From Leeuwenhoekiella nanhaiensis (GTDB taxonomy: Bacteria > Bacteroidota > Bacteroidia > Flavobacteriales > Flavobacteriaceae), in the NCBI RefSeq assembly GCF_002744755.1, contig NZ_KZ319287.1:620001-684000 (forward strand): 64,000 nucleotides of DNA. The letters are read 5' to 3'. Below the pieces are notes generated by a model. The model was not told the DNA's origin. It searched no databases and saw only the letters and a program-made list of their open reading frames with translations. Shown here piece by piece: positions 52,809-60,314 of this stretch (the first letter of the stretch is position 1; each line of letters opens with the position of its first letter). Both the position numbers and the translations under genes were made by a program.

Positions 52809-53441
52809 TTGTTTGATATAATAAATACTTTAACGGAAAAAGATATCAAAGAGAACTTTGTGGCTATTGGCACCTATATTGATGAAAACAAAACCCCTTA
52901 TCATGCTGTCATAGTTGTAAAGTTTGATACTGTTATTGAACATATTCATTATACAGGTAAAGAAATACTCTTTGATGACATTTACGATGAAACTTGTTTT
53001 CACAAAATAACTGACACTATTCCTACGGCTTTAATTCCTTCATTTATTGTCATGTGTAAAAATGTGATGAAAAACGCAAATCCTTCCTATGGCTATTTTT
53101 ACTCTGGAGAATATTATGACCAAAATGGCAATCATTTTTCAGAAAAAGCTATAAAAGAAAGGATGACTTGTTCAGGATTTTGTCTGAATCTTCTTAAAGG
53201 ATATCTTGAAGAAGATTATTTATATTACCAGGAGTGGGAAAAATCTGGTTATCCATCAGAAAATTATTTAAAAAATTATGCAAAGAGAAACGGTTTAGAG
53301 ATTGATGACATAAGTGAATCTCATAGGCGTATATCACCTTTGGAAATGTTATGTTCGGCGTATTTCAAAAATTTGCCTATAAGAAAATTTCAAATTGATT
53401 CAAAAAAAGATGAAACGCTAGAGTATTTAAAAAATTACTAA
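52809..53441 (+). CDS. AT-rich accessory gene B, predicted permuted NlpC/P60-like cysteine peptidase
   Basis: 210 residues, same AT-rich composition as gene A, start TTG at 52809 (4 bases after gene A's stop). Candidate catalytic residues in the order His then Cys: His32 in TPYHAVIVVKFD and Cys121 in ERMTCSGFCLNLLKG. This order with 'HxxxxV ... TCSxF' is that of circularly permuted NlpC/P60 peptidases and related YiiX-type folds. No signal peptide or export tag is visible. A third conserved-looking Cys (Cys83) and a Tyr/Glu-rich segment lie between. Hypothesis only; a fold search is needed. The pair sits between era and a TrmH-like gene and looks inserted. Confidence 0.5.
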   Translation: MFDIINTLTEKDIKENFVAIGTYIDENKTPYHAVIVVKFDTVIEHIHYTGKEILFDDIYDETCFHKITDTIPTALIPSFIVMCKNVMKNANPSYGYFYSGEYYDQNGNHFSEKAIKERMTCSGFCLNLLKGYLEEDYLYYQEWEKSGYPSENYLKNYAKRNGLEIDDISESHRRISPLEMLCSAYFKNLPIRKFQIDSKKDETLEYLKNY

Positions 53442-53462
53442 CTTTAATTCCTATCAAAATAC

Positions 53463-53499
53463 AACTAAGAAGGCCCCGCACTGCGTGGCCTTCTTAGTT
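53463..53499. terminator. Long perfect hairpin between island and TrmH-like gene
   Basis: Perfect 13-bp inverted repeat AACTAAGAAGGCC / GGCCTTCTTAGTT with an 11-base loop, between the converging genes. The T-run is short, so it is a possible two-sided terminator or a processed RNA end. Confidence 0.6.
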
Positions 53500-53506
53500 A
53501 AAGAGT

Positions 53507-53968
53507 TTAAGTTAACTTATTGATTCTGTCGAAAATAACTATACTTCCGGCAGCGGCTACGTTTAACGAACTTTCACCGGGCAGCTGAACCATCTCATTA
53601 CATTTATTTTTCAGCTCTTTGGTTAAGCCGTGATCTTCAGAACCAAGTAAATAGACTGCTCTTTGCGGATGAACAAAATTTTGGATAGGCGTAGCCATTT
53701 CGTCTAATTCAACACCTATTATTTTACAGCTATAGGGAACGGTTTCCAGAAAAGCTTCAATTGTTTTATACTGGAATAACGGGATCCGTGACCAAACCTT
53801 TAACACGTCACTGCTTTTCTTTTGATATTTAGAATCAATAACAAAAATGAATTGAGCTCCAAAGACGAAAGCAGTTCTCCATAAAGAACCGACATTTTCT
53901 TCAGTTTTTGGCCTGAAAATACCAATGCCAAAATAGCTTTCTTCACTCATCTTCCATTTTCGTTTCAT
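53507..53968 (-). CDS. TrmH/SpoU-like RNA 2'-O-methyltransferase
   Basis: 153-residue SPOUT-fold methyltransferase of the TrmH family. Motif 1 is RPKTEENVGSLWRTAFVFGA (NxGxxxR), motif 2 LLGSEDHGLTKEL and motif 3 LPGESSLNVAAAGSIVIFDRI; together they form the knotted SAM site. It is short, catalytic domain only, so tRNA or rRNA target is unknown. The start is ATG 53968; ATG 53950 (MSEESYFGIGIF) is an alternative that fits the family start better. It is the first gene left of the 171-base gap before the secreted protein gene. Confidence 0.93.
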   Translation of the reverse strand: MKRKWKMSEESYFGIGIFRPKTEENVGSLWRTAFVFGAQFIFVIDSKYQKKSSDVLKVWSRIPLFQYKTIEAFLETVPYSCKIIGVELDEMATPIQNFVHPQRAVYLLGSEDHGLTKELKNKCNEMVQLPGESSLNVAAAGSIVIFDRINKLT

Positions 53969-54139
53969 TTTGCGACTATTAGGTAATTGGCTCTCAAAAT
54001 AGAATAATTTGGTAAAATTTCAAGTATCAAAACAAAGCTGCTACGATAGAAGAGTCTTATCCTATTTCAACTGTTTTTTTATTTCAAACAATTAACTACT
54101 ATTGCAAGGAATTAACTTTATATTAAGATTTCTCCTGCT

Positions 54140-55618
54140 ATGAAAAAAATGATCCTTTTGGGATTGCTTTTAGCCACTTCTTTCGGCTTTTCCCAAACTG
54201 AAAAAACGTCTTCCCTCAAGGTTGCTGAGAGTGCTCCTTTTGAAGATGACAGCAATACCTATGAGGTCGTTGCTTTAAAAACCACTCCAGAGAATCAAAC
54301 CGGTATCGTGCGTGAAGGTAAGCGCGATCTGGCATTTGAGATTTTTGATGAAAACCAAAAGCGAGTTTTTTCAGAACTAGTAGATATTGATCGTAAGGAA
54401 AAATTTATCGGGCAGGTTTTTGGCGGAACTATCATAAAAGTAATTACGGTAAATGAGGTAAGCCGTGAAGATCGGGAAGTCTCGTGTTACAGCTTTGATC
54501 TCGCCAATCGCAGTGTAACCAAAACACCACTTTTTACTGCTCAGGTTGATCGCAATGAAGATCTGTTTTTCCTCAGCCGTAAGCGTCAAACCAGTATTGC
54601 CATATCTGAGGATTCCCGGTATTTTGCGGTTGCTACCGATGATTTTAATAAAAATTCCAATCAATATACCGTTCGTGTTTTTGACGCACAGGATTTAAGC
54701 CTGAAGTTTCAAAAGGCGTATCAGGATGGTGGTGAACGTTATTTTGAACCCAACGATATTTTTATCACAAATGATGCTGAAGTTTTTGTAGTAGGTAAAC
54801 TCTTTAAAGAGGGGCGTGCCGAGAAGAAGAAAAAGAAAGCGAACTACGACTTTATGCTAAATAAAGTGACCGAGGGTGAAAACACACAGACGCTGATTGG
54901 CTTAGAAAATGAGTTCGTACAATCGCTTAACCTTACCGATGGCGGAGATAAACTCAATTTGTATGGCTTCTATTCTGAAGATAAAGTGAGACGTTTAAAG
55001 GGCAGTTGCAAATTTGTTGTTGACAAACAAACGCTAGCCGTAACCGGCAAACAGGCAAATCCGCTCCCGGTGAGTGTATTTGAAGATTTGTATGGAAACG
55101 ATCGCGGTAAAGAGAAAGCTGATTCTGAACTGTCTAATTTTACATTAGACCATATTCTTACCGACAGTAAAGGTAATGTGTATCTTGTTGCGGAAGAATT
55201 TTACGTGACGGTGGTTTACAGTACCTACGGAATGACGACAATACCACACTATGATGATATTATTTTATTGAAATACAATGCTCAGGGTGAACTGGCCTGG
55301 GGCAGAAGCATCTTTAAAAAGGACGCCTTTCCTTCTTACAACGCCTTTTTAAAAGACGATACTCTGCATATTTTATTGAACTCCGGGAAAAGCCTGACGG
55401 AAAAGGAAGACGGGCGTACCAAAGCCTCAAAAGGATTTTTTGAATCTACTGCTCTGTATGATTTTGAATACAGCCCGGACGGAGAAGTTTCGTATAACAA
55501 GATTCAGGATAATAAAGGAAATACCAAATACTTCCCTGCAAACGGGACTTATGAAAACGGAACGTTCCTCATGATGAGCGGCGGTGGCCGGGAACGTCAG
55601 TTTATGATGCTGAGGTAA
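54140..55618 (+). CDS. Secreted protein of unknown function
   Basis: 492 residues with a signal peptide (MKKMILLGLLLATSFGFSQ) and then repeated beta-strand segments with Asp-Gly or Asp-Asn turns, such as RYFAVATDDFNKNSNQYTV and KGNVYLVAEEFYVTV, which suggest a beta-propeller-like fold. I recognise no family. A central basic run EKKKKKANYD (about 227-236) is odd for a secreted protein. It is a single gene and ends in a bidirectional terminator. Confidence 0.75.
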   Translation: MKKMILLGLLLATSFGFSQTEKTSSLKVAESAPFEDDSNTYEVVALKTTPENQTGIVREGKRDLAFEIFDENQKRVFSELVDIDRKEKFIGQVFGGTIIKVITVNEVSREDREVSCYSFDLANRSVTKTPLFTAQVDRNEDLFFLSRKRQTSIAISEDSRYFAVATDDFNKNSNQYTVRVFDAQDLSLKFQKAYQDGGERYFEPNDIFITNDAEVFVVGKLFKEGRAEKKKKKANYDFMLNKVTEGENTQTLIGLENEFVQSLNLTDGGDKLNLYGFYSEDKVRRLKGSCKFVVDKQTLAVTGKQANPLPVSVFEDLYGNDRGKEKADSELSNFTLDHILTDSKGNVYLVAEEFYVTVVYSTYGMTTIPHYDDIILLKYNAQGELAWGRSIFKKDAFPSYNAFLKDDTLHILLNSGKSLTEKEDGRTKASKGFFESTALYDFEYSPDGEVSYNKIQDNKGNTKYFPANGTYENGTFLMMSGGGRERQFMMLR

Positions 55619-55629
55619 CAAGATAGAAT

Positions 55630-55661
55630 AAAAAAAGCCCCGCACTGCAGGGCTTTTTTTA
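55630..55661. terminator. Bidirectional terminator between secreted gene and arsM
   Basis: Stem AAAAAAGCCC / GGGCTTTTTT flanking GCACTGC-like loop, with T-runs on the plus strand and A-run on the other side, so it ends transcripts from both directions, including the arsM cluster. Confidence 0.85.
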
Positions 55662-55692
55662 TTTTTGCATCCGGCTGCAAGCCGGCCCGCGG

Positions 55693-56661
55693 TTAGCAGC
55701 ATCCACCACCATCATAATGAAAGGTGCTTTCGCTGATAAAAATATCGTCACGACCTAAAGCCTTTAAGGCTCCTGCGGTTTTATCACATACAGCCAGCGG
55801 CTGATTTTTCAGTAATACATGGCCTTTTTTGTCATCAAAATGATTTTCAGAACCGTAATAAATCGCGGCTTTTCCGGTAAAAATACACGGGCCATCTTCG
55901 GGCATAGGATCTTTGATGGCGGCTACCTCAATAGATTCGATATAGATGAGTTCGTCTGTAGGATAGTTTTTCGGGTCGAGAATGCGGTAGGGCTTGCGTG
56001 CACGGATTTCGATAGTTCCAAAACCGGCATCGGTAAGGGCTTTTACATACTCGCTAATCGGAAGGCTTCCGCTGAGGCAGAGCGCACGCAAACGCTCGTC
56101 ATTACGCAGCGTTTCGTTCATTTCCTGCTCGCAGGTAGGATCGCTCATTACCAGTCTTCCGTGAGGTTTCAGCACCCGGTACATTTCGGCGATTGCCTTC
56201 TTTAAATCTTCGGCTTTAAAAATATTGAACAGGCAGTTTTGAGCGGCCACGTCGATACTGTTATCCTCAACCGGCAGGTTTAAGGCATCTCCCTTTTTAA
56301 GGTCTACAAACTCACTTTTAAACCAGGGATTTTGCGCTTCGGCTTCTATAAAATTTTTACGTGAAGCTTCAAGCATTTCATCTACCACATCAACGCCCAC
56401 CACACCGCTTTTCTGGCGCGAGAAATAGGCAAATTGCAGCAGCTCCATGCCGCCGCCAACGCCTACATACAGCACCCGCGGATTGTTAGTCAGGTCGCGT
56501 GCGTTTACGGTGCTGCCGCAGCCGTAATTCATTTCCTGCATGATTTTCGGGATTTTCAGACCCGGCAATTCCCAGATGGGATTGGTTGTGCAGCAAAGTC
56601 CTACATCGGGCGTTAAAGCCGCATCGCGATATACATTCTTGGTGGTTTCTAAGTAGCTCAT
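55693..56661 (-). CDS. arsM: ArsM-like arsenite methyltransferase (arsenosugar type)
   Basis: 322-residue SAM-dependent methyltransferase of the ArsM type. Motif I is VLYVGVGGG (64-72), the acidic motif II region VVGVDVVDEMLE (about 87-98). The cysteine positions match ArsM: Cys143 in QNCLFNIF (the NCVINL-type site) and Cys195 in LCLSGSL (the CVAGA-type site), plus Cys23/Cys24, Cys48 in NYGCGST and a C-terminal GGGCC. ArsM binds trivalent arsenic with cysteines and methylates it. The sequence matches the group annotated with arsenosugar biosynthesis in Bacteroidota. It is the last gene of a six-gene minus-strand run. Confidence 0.85.
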   Translation of the reverse strand: MSYLETTKNVYRDAALTPDVGLCCTTNPIWELPGLKIPKIMQEMNYGCGSTVNARDLTNNPRVLYVGVGGGMELLQFAYFSRQKSGVVGVDVVDEMLEASRKNFIEAEAQNPWFKSEFVDLKKGDALNLPVEDNSIDVAAQNCLFNIFKAEDLKKAIAEMYRVLKPHGRLVMSDPTCEQEMNETLRNDERLRALCLSGSLPISEYVKALTDAGFGTIEIRARKPYRILDPKNYPTDELIYIESIEVAAIKDPMPEDGPCIFTGKAAIYYGSENHFDDKKGHVLLKNQPLAVCDKTAGALKALGRDDIFISESTFHYDGGGCC

Positions 56662-56687
56662 AGTTCCTTTTTTTTGATTTGTATTTT

Positions 56688-57515
56688 TTAAAGTTGAATG
56701 CCAAAACCCTGTAACCCGCTTTCATAGGGCGGAAGGATCTCGGTGTTATCCCAAATTCCGGTGATCAGGGTTCGGGCGTATTCCTGCGGCAGAAACTCGT
56801 TTTGCATGTGTGCGTTGGCGAGTTTATGATTGTACTGCATCGTGTGATGCGTAAAGCCGAAGCTTCCGTTTTGTTCTTCTAAAAGGGCGTACCATACGTG
56901 CGGCTGCCCGTCATTGGCCGGCATCCCAATCACACCCGGATTGATCCAAAGCTTATCATCGTGCTCCTGGTTAAATGGTAAACCACAATGCCCGGCGATG
57001 ATCACATCGGTTTGGAGGGCATCAAAATTTGCCTGCTTTTTCTCCCAGGGAGTTGACTTATAGACAAATTCCGAAACATTGAAGTAATCGCCGTGCACCA
57101 CAAAGATTTCTTTTTCCGCAAAGCGGAATGTGAGGTGATCAGGCAATTCCGAAATAAATTCCAGCGAAGATTTGCTGAGTTTACTCTGTGCATACGGAAA
57201 CCACATCTGGCTAAACCCGTCGCAACGCGAACCCTTTCTAAAATCACAACCGCAATCTTCAGCGCCGTCCCGAAGCTGAATTTCCACATTTCCCAGAATG
57301 CTTCGGGCACCCCAGATTTTAAAGAGCTGTACCACTTCTTCCGGCTGGCCGCAATAGCCCACGATGTCTCCGGTACAGATGCAATTTTCAGGAGGAATGC
57401 CTTGTTTTTCGGCAATACTCTTCAGCTTTTCCAGCGCCTGCAAATTGCTGTAGACGCCTCCAAAAAGCAGCACTTTTCCGTATAGCGAACCCAGATCTAC
57501 CACAGCTTTATCCAT
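56688..57515 (-). CDS. Degenerate metallophosphoesterase of the arsenic-type cluster
   Basis: About 275-residue calcineurin-like phosphoesterase fold with damaged metal ligands. The usual motif I (DxH in SDIHGN) reads FGGVYSN (Gly20, Tyr22), the GNHD motif reads GNVE and GHTH reads GHCG, while GD (CTGDIVG, Asp50), Asn76, His141 (VVHGD) and His176 remain. Metal site 1 is therefore lost and site 2 kept. A cysteine group (Cys88, Cys90, Cys98) is added. I start at ATG 57515 because the longer TTG frame overlaps the symporter gene by 46 bases; the shorter start overlaps by 19. It is coupled to the symporter and ArsM genes. Confidence 0.78.
   Translation of the reverse strand: MDKAVVDLGSLYGKVLLFGGVYSNLQALEKLKSIAEKQGIPPENCICTGDIVGYCGQPEEVVQLFKIWGARSILGNVEIQLRDGAEDCGCDFRKGSRCDGFSQMWFPYAQSKLSKSSLEFISELPDHLTFRFAEKEIFVVHGDYFNVSEFVYKSTPWEKKQANFDALQTDVIIAGHCGLPFNQEHDDKLWINPGVIGMPANDGQPHVWYALLEEQNGSFGFTHHTMQYNHKLANAHMQNEFLPQEYARTLITGIWDNTEILPPYESGLQGFGIQL
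57114..57128. repeat. Palindrome TTCCGCAAAGCGGAA inside the phosphoesterase gene
   Basis: Identical 15-mer to the intergenic one at 12112-12126, here within coding sequence. Confidence 0.6.
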
Positions 57516-58834
57516 GAAGGTATGAGATATACAATTAAACAAGAAGCGATTCCCCAGACATTAACCCAAAGCAAATCGGCATAATTTCCCTGGGTAAGAA
57601 TCCAGCTTTTTGGGATGAGGTCAAACAGCAGGAGAAAACCAAACAGGAGTCCACAACCCACACTCAGGTAAAAACTGATTTTAGGCGCGGGCAGTTTCCA
57701 AAATAAAAATACCGGTGTCAGGCCAATAACCATAGTCCCCGAGATGGTGGTTGCCGACAGGATTTTGGCATCTAAAAAAATGGGGATGGTTCCCAAAATG
57801 ACCAAAACGCCCATAGCGATACGTCCCAGCGTGATGCTTTCGCCCCAATTCAAATCAACCGCAACCAGTTTTGAGAAGGACGAAAACGTGGAATCTAGCG
57901 TAGAAGCTGCCGATGTAATCATAATAAAATTGATGATGAGTAAAATCACGGTACCAAAGGCTTTGCCTACTTCAACTGCTGCCTGGCCCTGCATTCCCAT
58001 GGCCTGAGCATACACGCCCACGATACTGAAAAGTATGATGCAGGCACCGCCCAAAACGCTGGCCCAGAGAAAACTTTTGAGGGTTACCCGCGGCGAACTC
58101 AAAAAAGCACGGTCGGTCAATACGGGATCGTGAAAGGGGTAACTAAACGACTGAATCAGGGCCGCAAAAAGCAGGTTTAGACCCGTTTCAAAACTCCAGA
58201 TTCCGCTATTGACCGTTTGGCTCACGGTAAAACCGGGAACCGAGTAGATGTTTGATAACACCACAAACAGTAAAATGCTAAAAAGCCCCATTTGGATCAC
58301 GTCGGTAAAAATCGAACTGCTGAGTCCGCCTTTTAGTGAGTACGCCAGCGTAAGCAAACTAAAGACGATGATGGCTGCGTAGTAGGCTTCGGAGTCAACG
58401 GTGCCAAAATAGCTGCCTATAACCATAGTGTTGCTCCAAACCTCATTAAACAGGCGTATAGCGATGAGGATCGAAAAGATACGCATCGCGTTTTTTCCAA
58501 ACCGGGTGGTTAAAAACTGATGCAGACTTGTAAAGCCTCCTTTTTTACGCATAAAATAGATGAGTATGCCGGCAACAGCAAAGGATAGGTAGTAGCCTGC
58601 ATAAGCGACTCCGCCTACGATCCCAAACTCAAGGCCCAGGTTTGCAGCATTGGTAATGCTCTTGGCAAAAATCCACGAGATGACGAGGCTCCCGGTAAGC
58701 ATAAACACATTAGGCACTTTATTGCGATGGGTCGCCTTAAAAAAATCATCAGTCGATTTGGCAAGCGGGGACAGTAAAAACAGGATCAAACTTGACCCGA
58801 TAATCAAAACCCATTGCCACATTAGTGTACTCAA
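57497..58834 (-). CDS. Sodium:solute symporter family transporter
   Basis: 445-residue SSF-fold transporter with about 12-13 membrane helices. Typical segments are DDFFKATHRNKVPNVFMLTGSLVISWIFAKS in helix 1-2 and LTLAYSLKGGLSSSIFTDVIQM in helix 5, where Ala/Ser-Gly-Gly-Leu pattern is characteristic. It imports a small solute with sodium; the substrate is unknown. Given the neighbours, an arsenic- or sugar-containing compound or a precursor is possible. The gene starts 12 bases from susD and overlaps the phosphoesterase start by 19 bases. Confidence 0.88.
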   Translation of the reverse strand: MSTLMWQWVLIIGSSLILFLLSPLAKSTDDFFKATHRNKVPNVFMLTGSLVISWIFAKSITNAANLGLEFGIVGGVAYAGYYLSFAVAGILIYFMRKKGGFTSLHQFLTTRFGKNAMRIFSILIAIRLFNEVWSNTMVIGSYFGTVDSEAYYAAIIVFSLLTLAYSLKGGLSSSIFTDVIQMGLFSILLFVVLSNIYSVPGFTVSQTVNSGIWSFETGLNLLFAALIQSFSYPFHDPVLTDRAFLSSPRVTLKSFLWASVLGGACIILFSIVGVYAQAMGMQGQAAVEVGKAFGTVILLIINFIMITSAASTLDSTFSSFSKLVAVDLNWGESITLGRIAMGVLVILGTIPIFLDAKILSATTISGTMVIGLTPVFLFWKLPAPKISFYLSVGCGLLFGFLLLFDLIPKSWILTQGNYADLLWVNVWGIASCLIVYLIPSWIKLW

Positions 58835-58846
58835 ATTCTTAGTTTT

Positions 58847-60286
58847 TTAGTTATCCCACCATACGGGGGTGTCCAGACTGTTACCATTTGTGGCCTGCGC
58901 CGCCTGCCGGTAATTATCTGCGTTCAATGCTTCTTCTTCTGCCGGGTAAGGCATACGCACCGGGATTTTGCCGTCGTTGAGACTGGCAGCAACCGGTTTA
59001 AAAGCCGGGAAGCCCGTGCGGCGCCATTCAACCCAACCTTCATAGCCGTTTATGATATTGGCGATCCACTTTTGGGTGATGATTTGCTGCACCGGAGTCG
59101 TTCCGGGAGCGTTGTAAGCCGCTGATCCCGCAAGGTAATTTGCAGGCAAGTCGGTAAGCCAGTATTCAAAAGCCTGCGTCACGCCGGTGTTGTACAGGTT
59201 TGCTCCATCGGCATTAATATAGCCTTTTGCGGCTGCTTCGGCCAAAATAAAATGGGTTTCCCAGGCCGTCATAAAGTTGGCGTTGAGGTCTGCTGTATTT
59301 TCTCTGAAAAGGGTTCCCGCAAGCGAAAAGTTTGCCGGTTCAATGGAGGTTTGGGAGGCATTGATGCCATTGATCAAGCCGTTGAAATCTCCGGAAGTCG
59401 AATTTGCAAACGGACGGAAGAATACCGCGATGCGATCGTCATTCAATTCTTTTAAAATGTCTTCCATAGTTTCTGAAAGCACAAAGTTGTTAAAATCTCC
59501 TGCCCGTAATTGCGCAAAGCGGAAGCTATTTGGAGCACTTGCCGTAAAGTCAAACGTAGCATTGTCTGCATTGCTCGCGATAAAGTTTCCTTCGGCGTAA
59601 ATGGCCGCGATTTGAGCCGCCACATCTTCACGCCCGGAAATACGCATCAGGGCTTTCAGCTTTAGGGAATTTGCAAATTGCACCCAGTTTTCCAGATTTC
59701 CTGAAAACAACAGGTCGCCTTCTAAAGCAACCGCTCCCTGATAGGCTTCAAGAGCAGCGATACCTTTGTCCAGATTGTCCAGAATTCCGCCTTCGGCGAG
59801 ATAGATGTCTTCCTGTGCGTCGTAGGCAGCAGTAACCGTCCCGTCAATGCCGTTGAAAGCTTCAAAATAAGGTACGTCGCCAAATAAATCGGTAAGTCCC
59901 TGAGCCATGTAGGCTTTTAAAATCAGGGCCGGACCTTCATAAACTTTAAAGGTTTCCACATTTTGAGCCTGTTTGAGTAAAATCTCATTATCCCGCAAAT
60001 TGGTGTAAAAAACCGGCCAGGGATTGCCACCCAGTTGAGGCGACTTCAGCGCGTGACGGTCAAACAGGTTAAAATCGAGCGCGGTGCGATGCTGCGACAG
60101 TAAATCACCGGCGGCAAAACCCTCGTAGCTCATTTGTTCGCCAAAATCATAAATCACCTGCCGCAATAGCAAGCCCGGCTGCACGTTTACCGGCGCGTTG
60201 GGGTTGGTGTTGAGGTCTTCAAAATCTGTGGTGCAGGCTGTAAAAAGCGTCAGACCCAGAATCAATATGCTGTATAGTTTTTTCAT
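58847..60286 (-). CDS. SusD/RagB-like outer-membrane lipoprotein
   Basis: 479-residue SusD-like lipoprotein (lipobox LFTAC, Cys18). Mature start TTDFEDLNTNPNAP and segments AYMAQGLTDLFGDVPYFEAF (about 128-147) and TQKWIANIINGYEGWVEWRRTGFP near the C-terminus are typical of the SusD-2 variant whose ligands are often not glycans. It forms the lid of the SusC transporter encoded 28 bases upstream. Four to five TPR helices make the scaffold. Substrate unknown. Confidence 0.93.
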   Translation of the reverse strand: MKKLYSILILGLTLFTACTTDFEDLNTNPNAPVNVQPGLLLRQVIYDFGEQMSYEGFAAGDLLSQHRTALDFNLFDRHALKSPQLGGNPWPVFYTNLRDNEILLKQAQNVETFKVYEGPALILKAYMAQGLTDLFGDVPYFEAFNGIDGTVTAAYDAQEDIYLAEGGILDNLDKGIAALEAYQGAVALEGDLLFSGNLENWVQFANSLKLKALMRISGREDVAAQIAAIYAEGNFIASNADNATFDFTASAPNSFRFAQLRAGDFNNFVLSETMEDILKELNDDRIAVFFRPFANSTSGDFNGLINGINASQTSIEPANFSLAGTLFRENTADLNANFMTAWETHFILAEAAAKGYINADGANLYNTGVTQAFEYWLTDLPANYLAGSAAYNAPGTTPVQQIITQKWIANIINGYEGWVEWRRTGFPAFKPVAASLNDGKIPVRMPYPAEEEALNADNYRQAAQATNGNSLDTPVWWDN

Positions 60287-60314
60287 CTTCTAAATGTTTT
60301 TGATCCTTCAGGCC

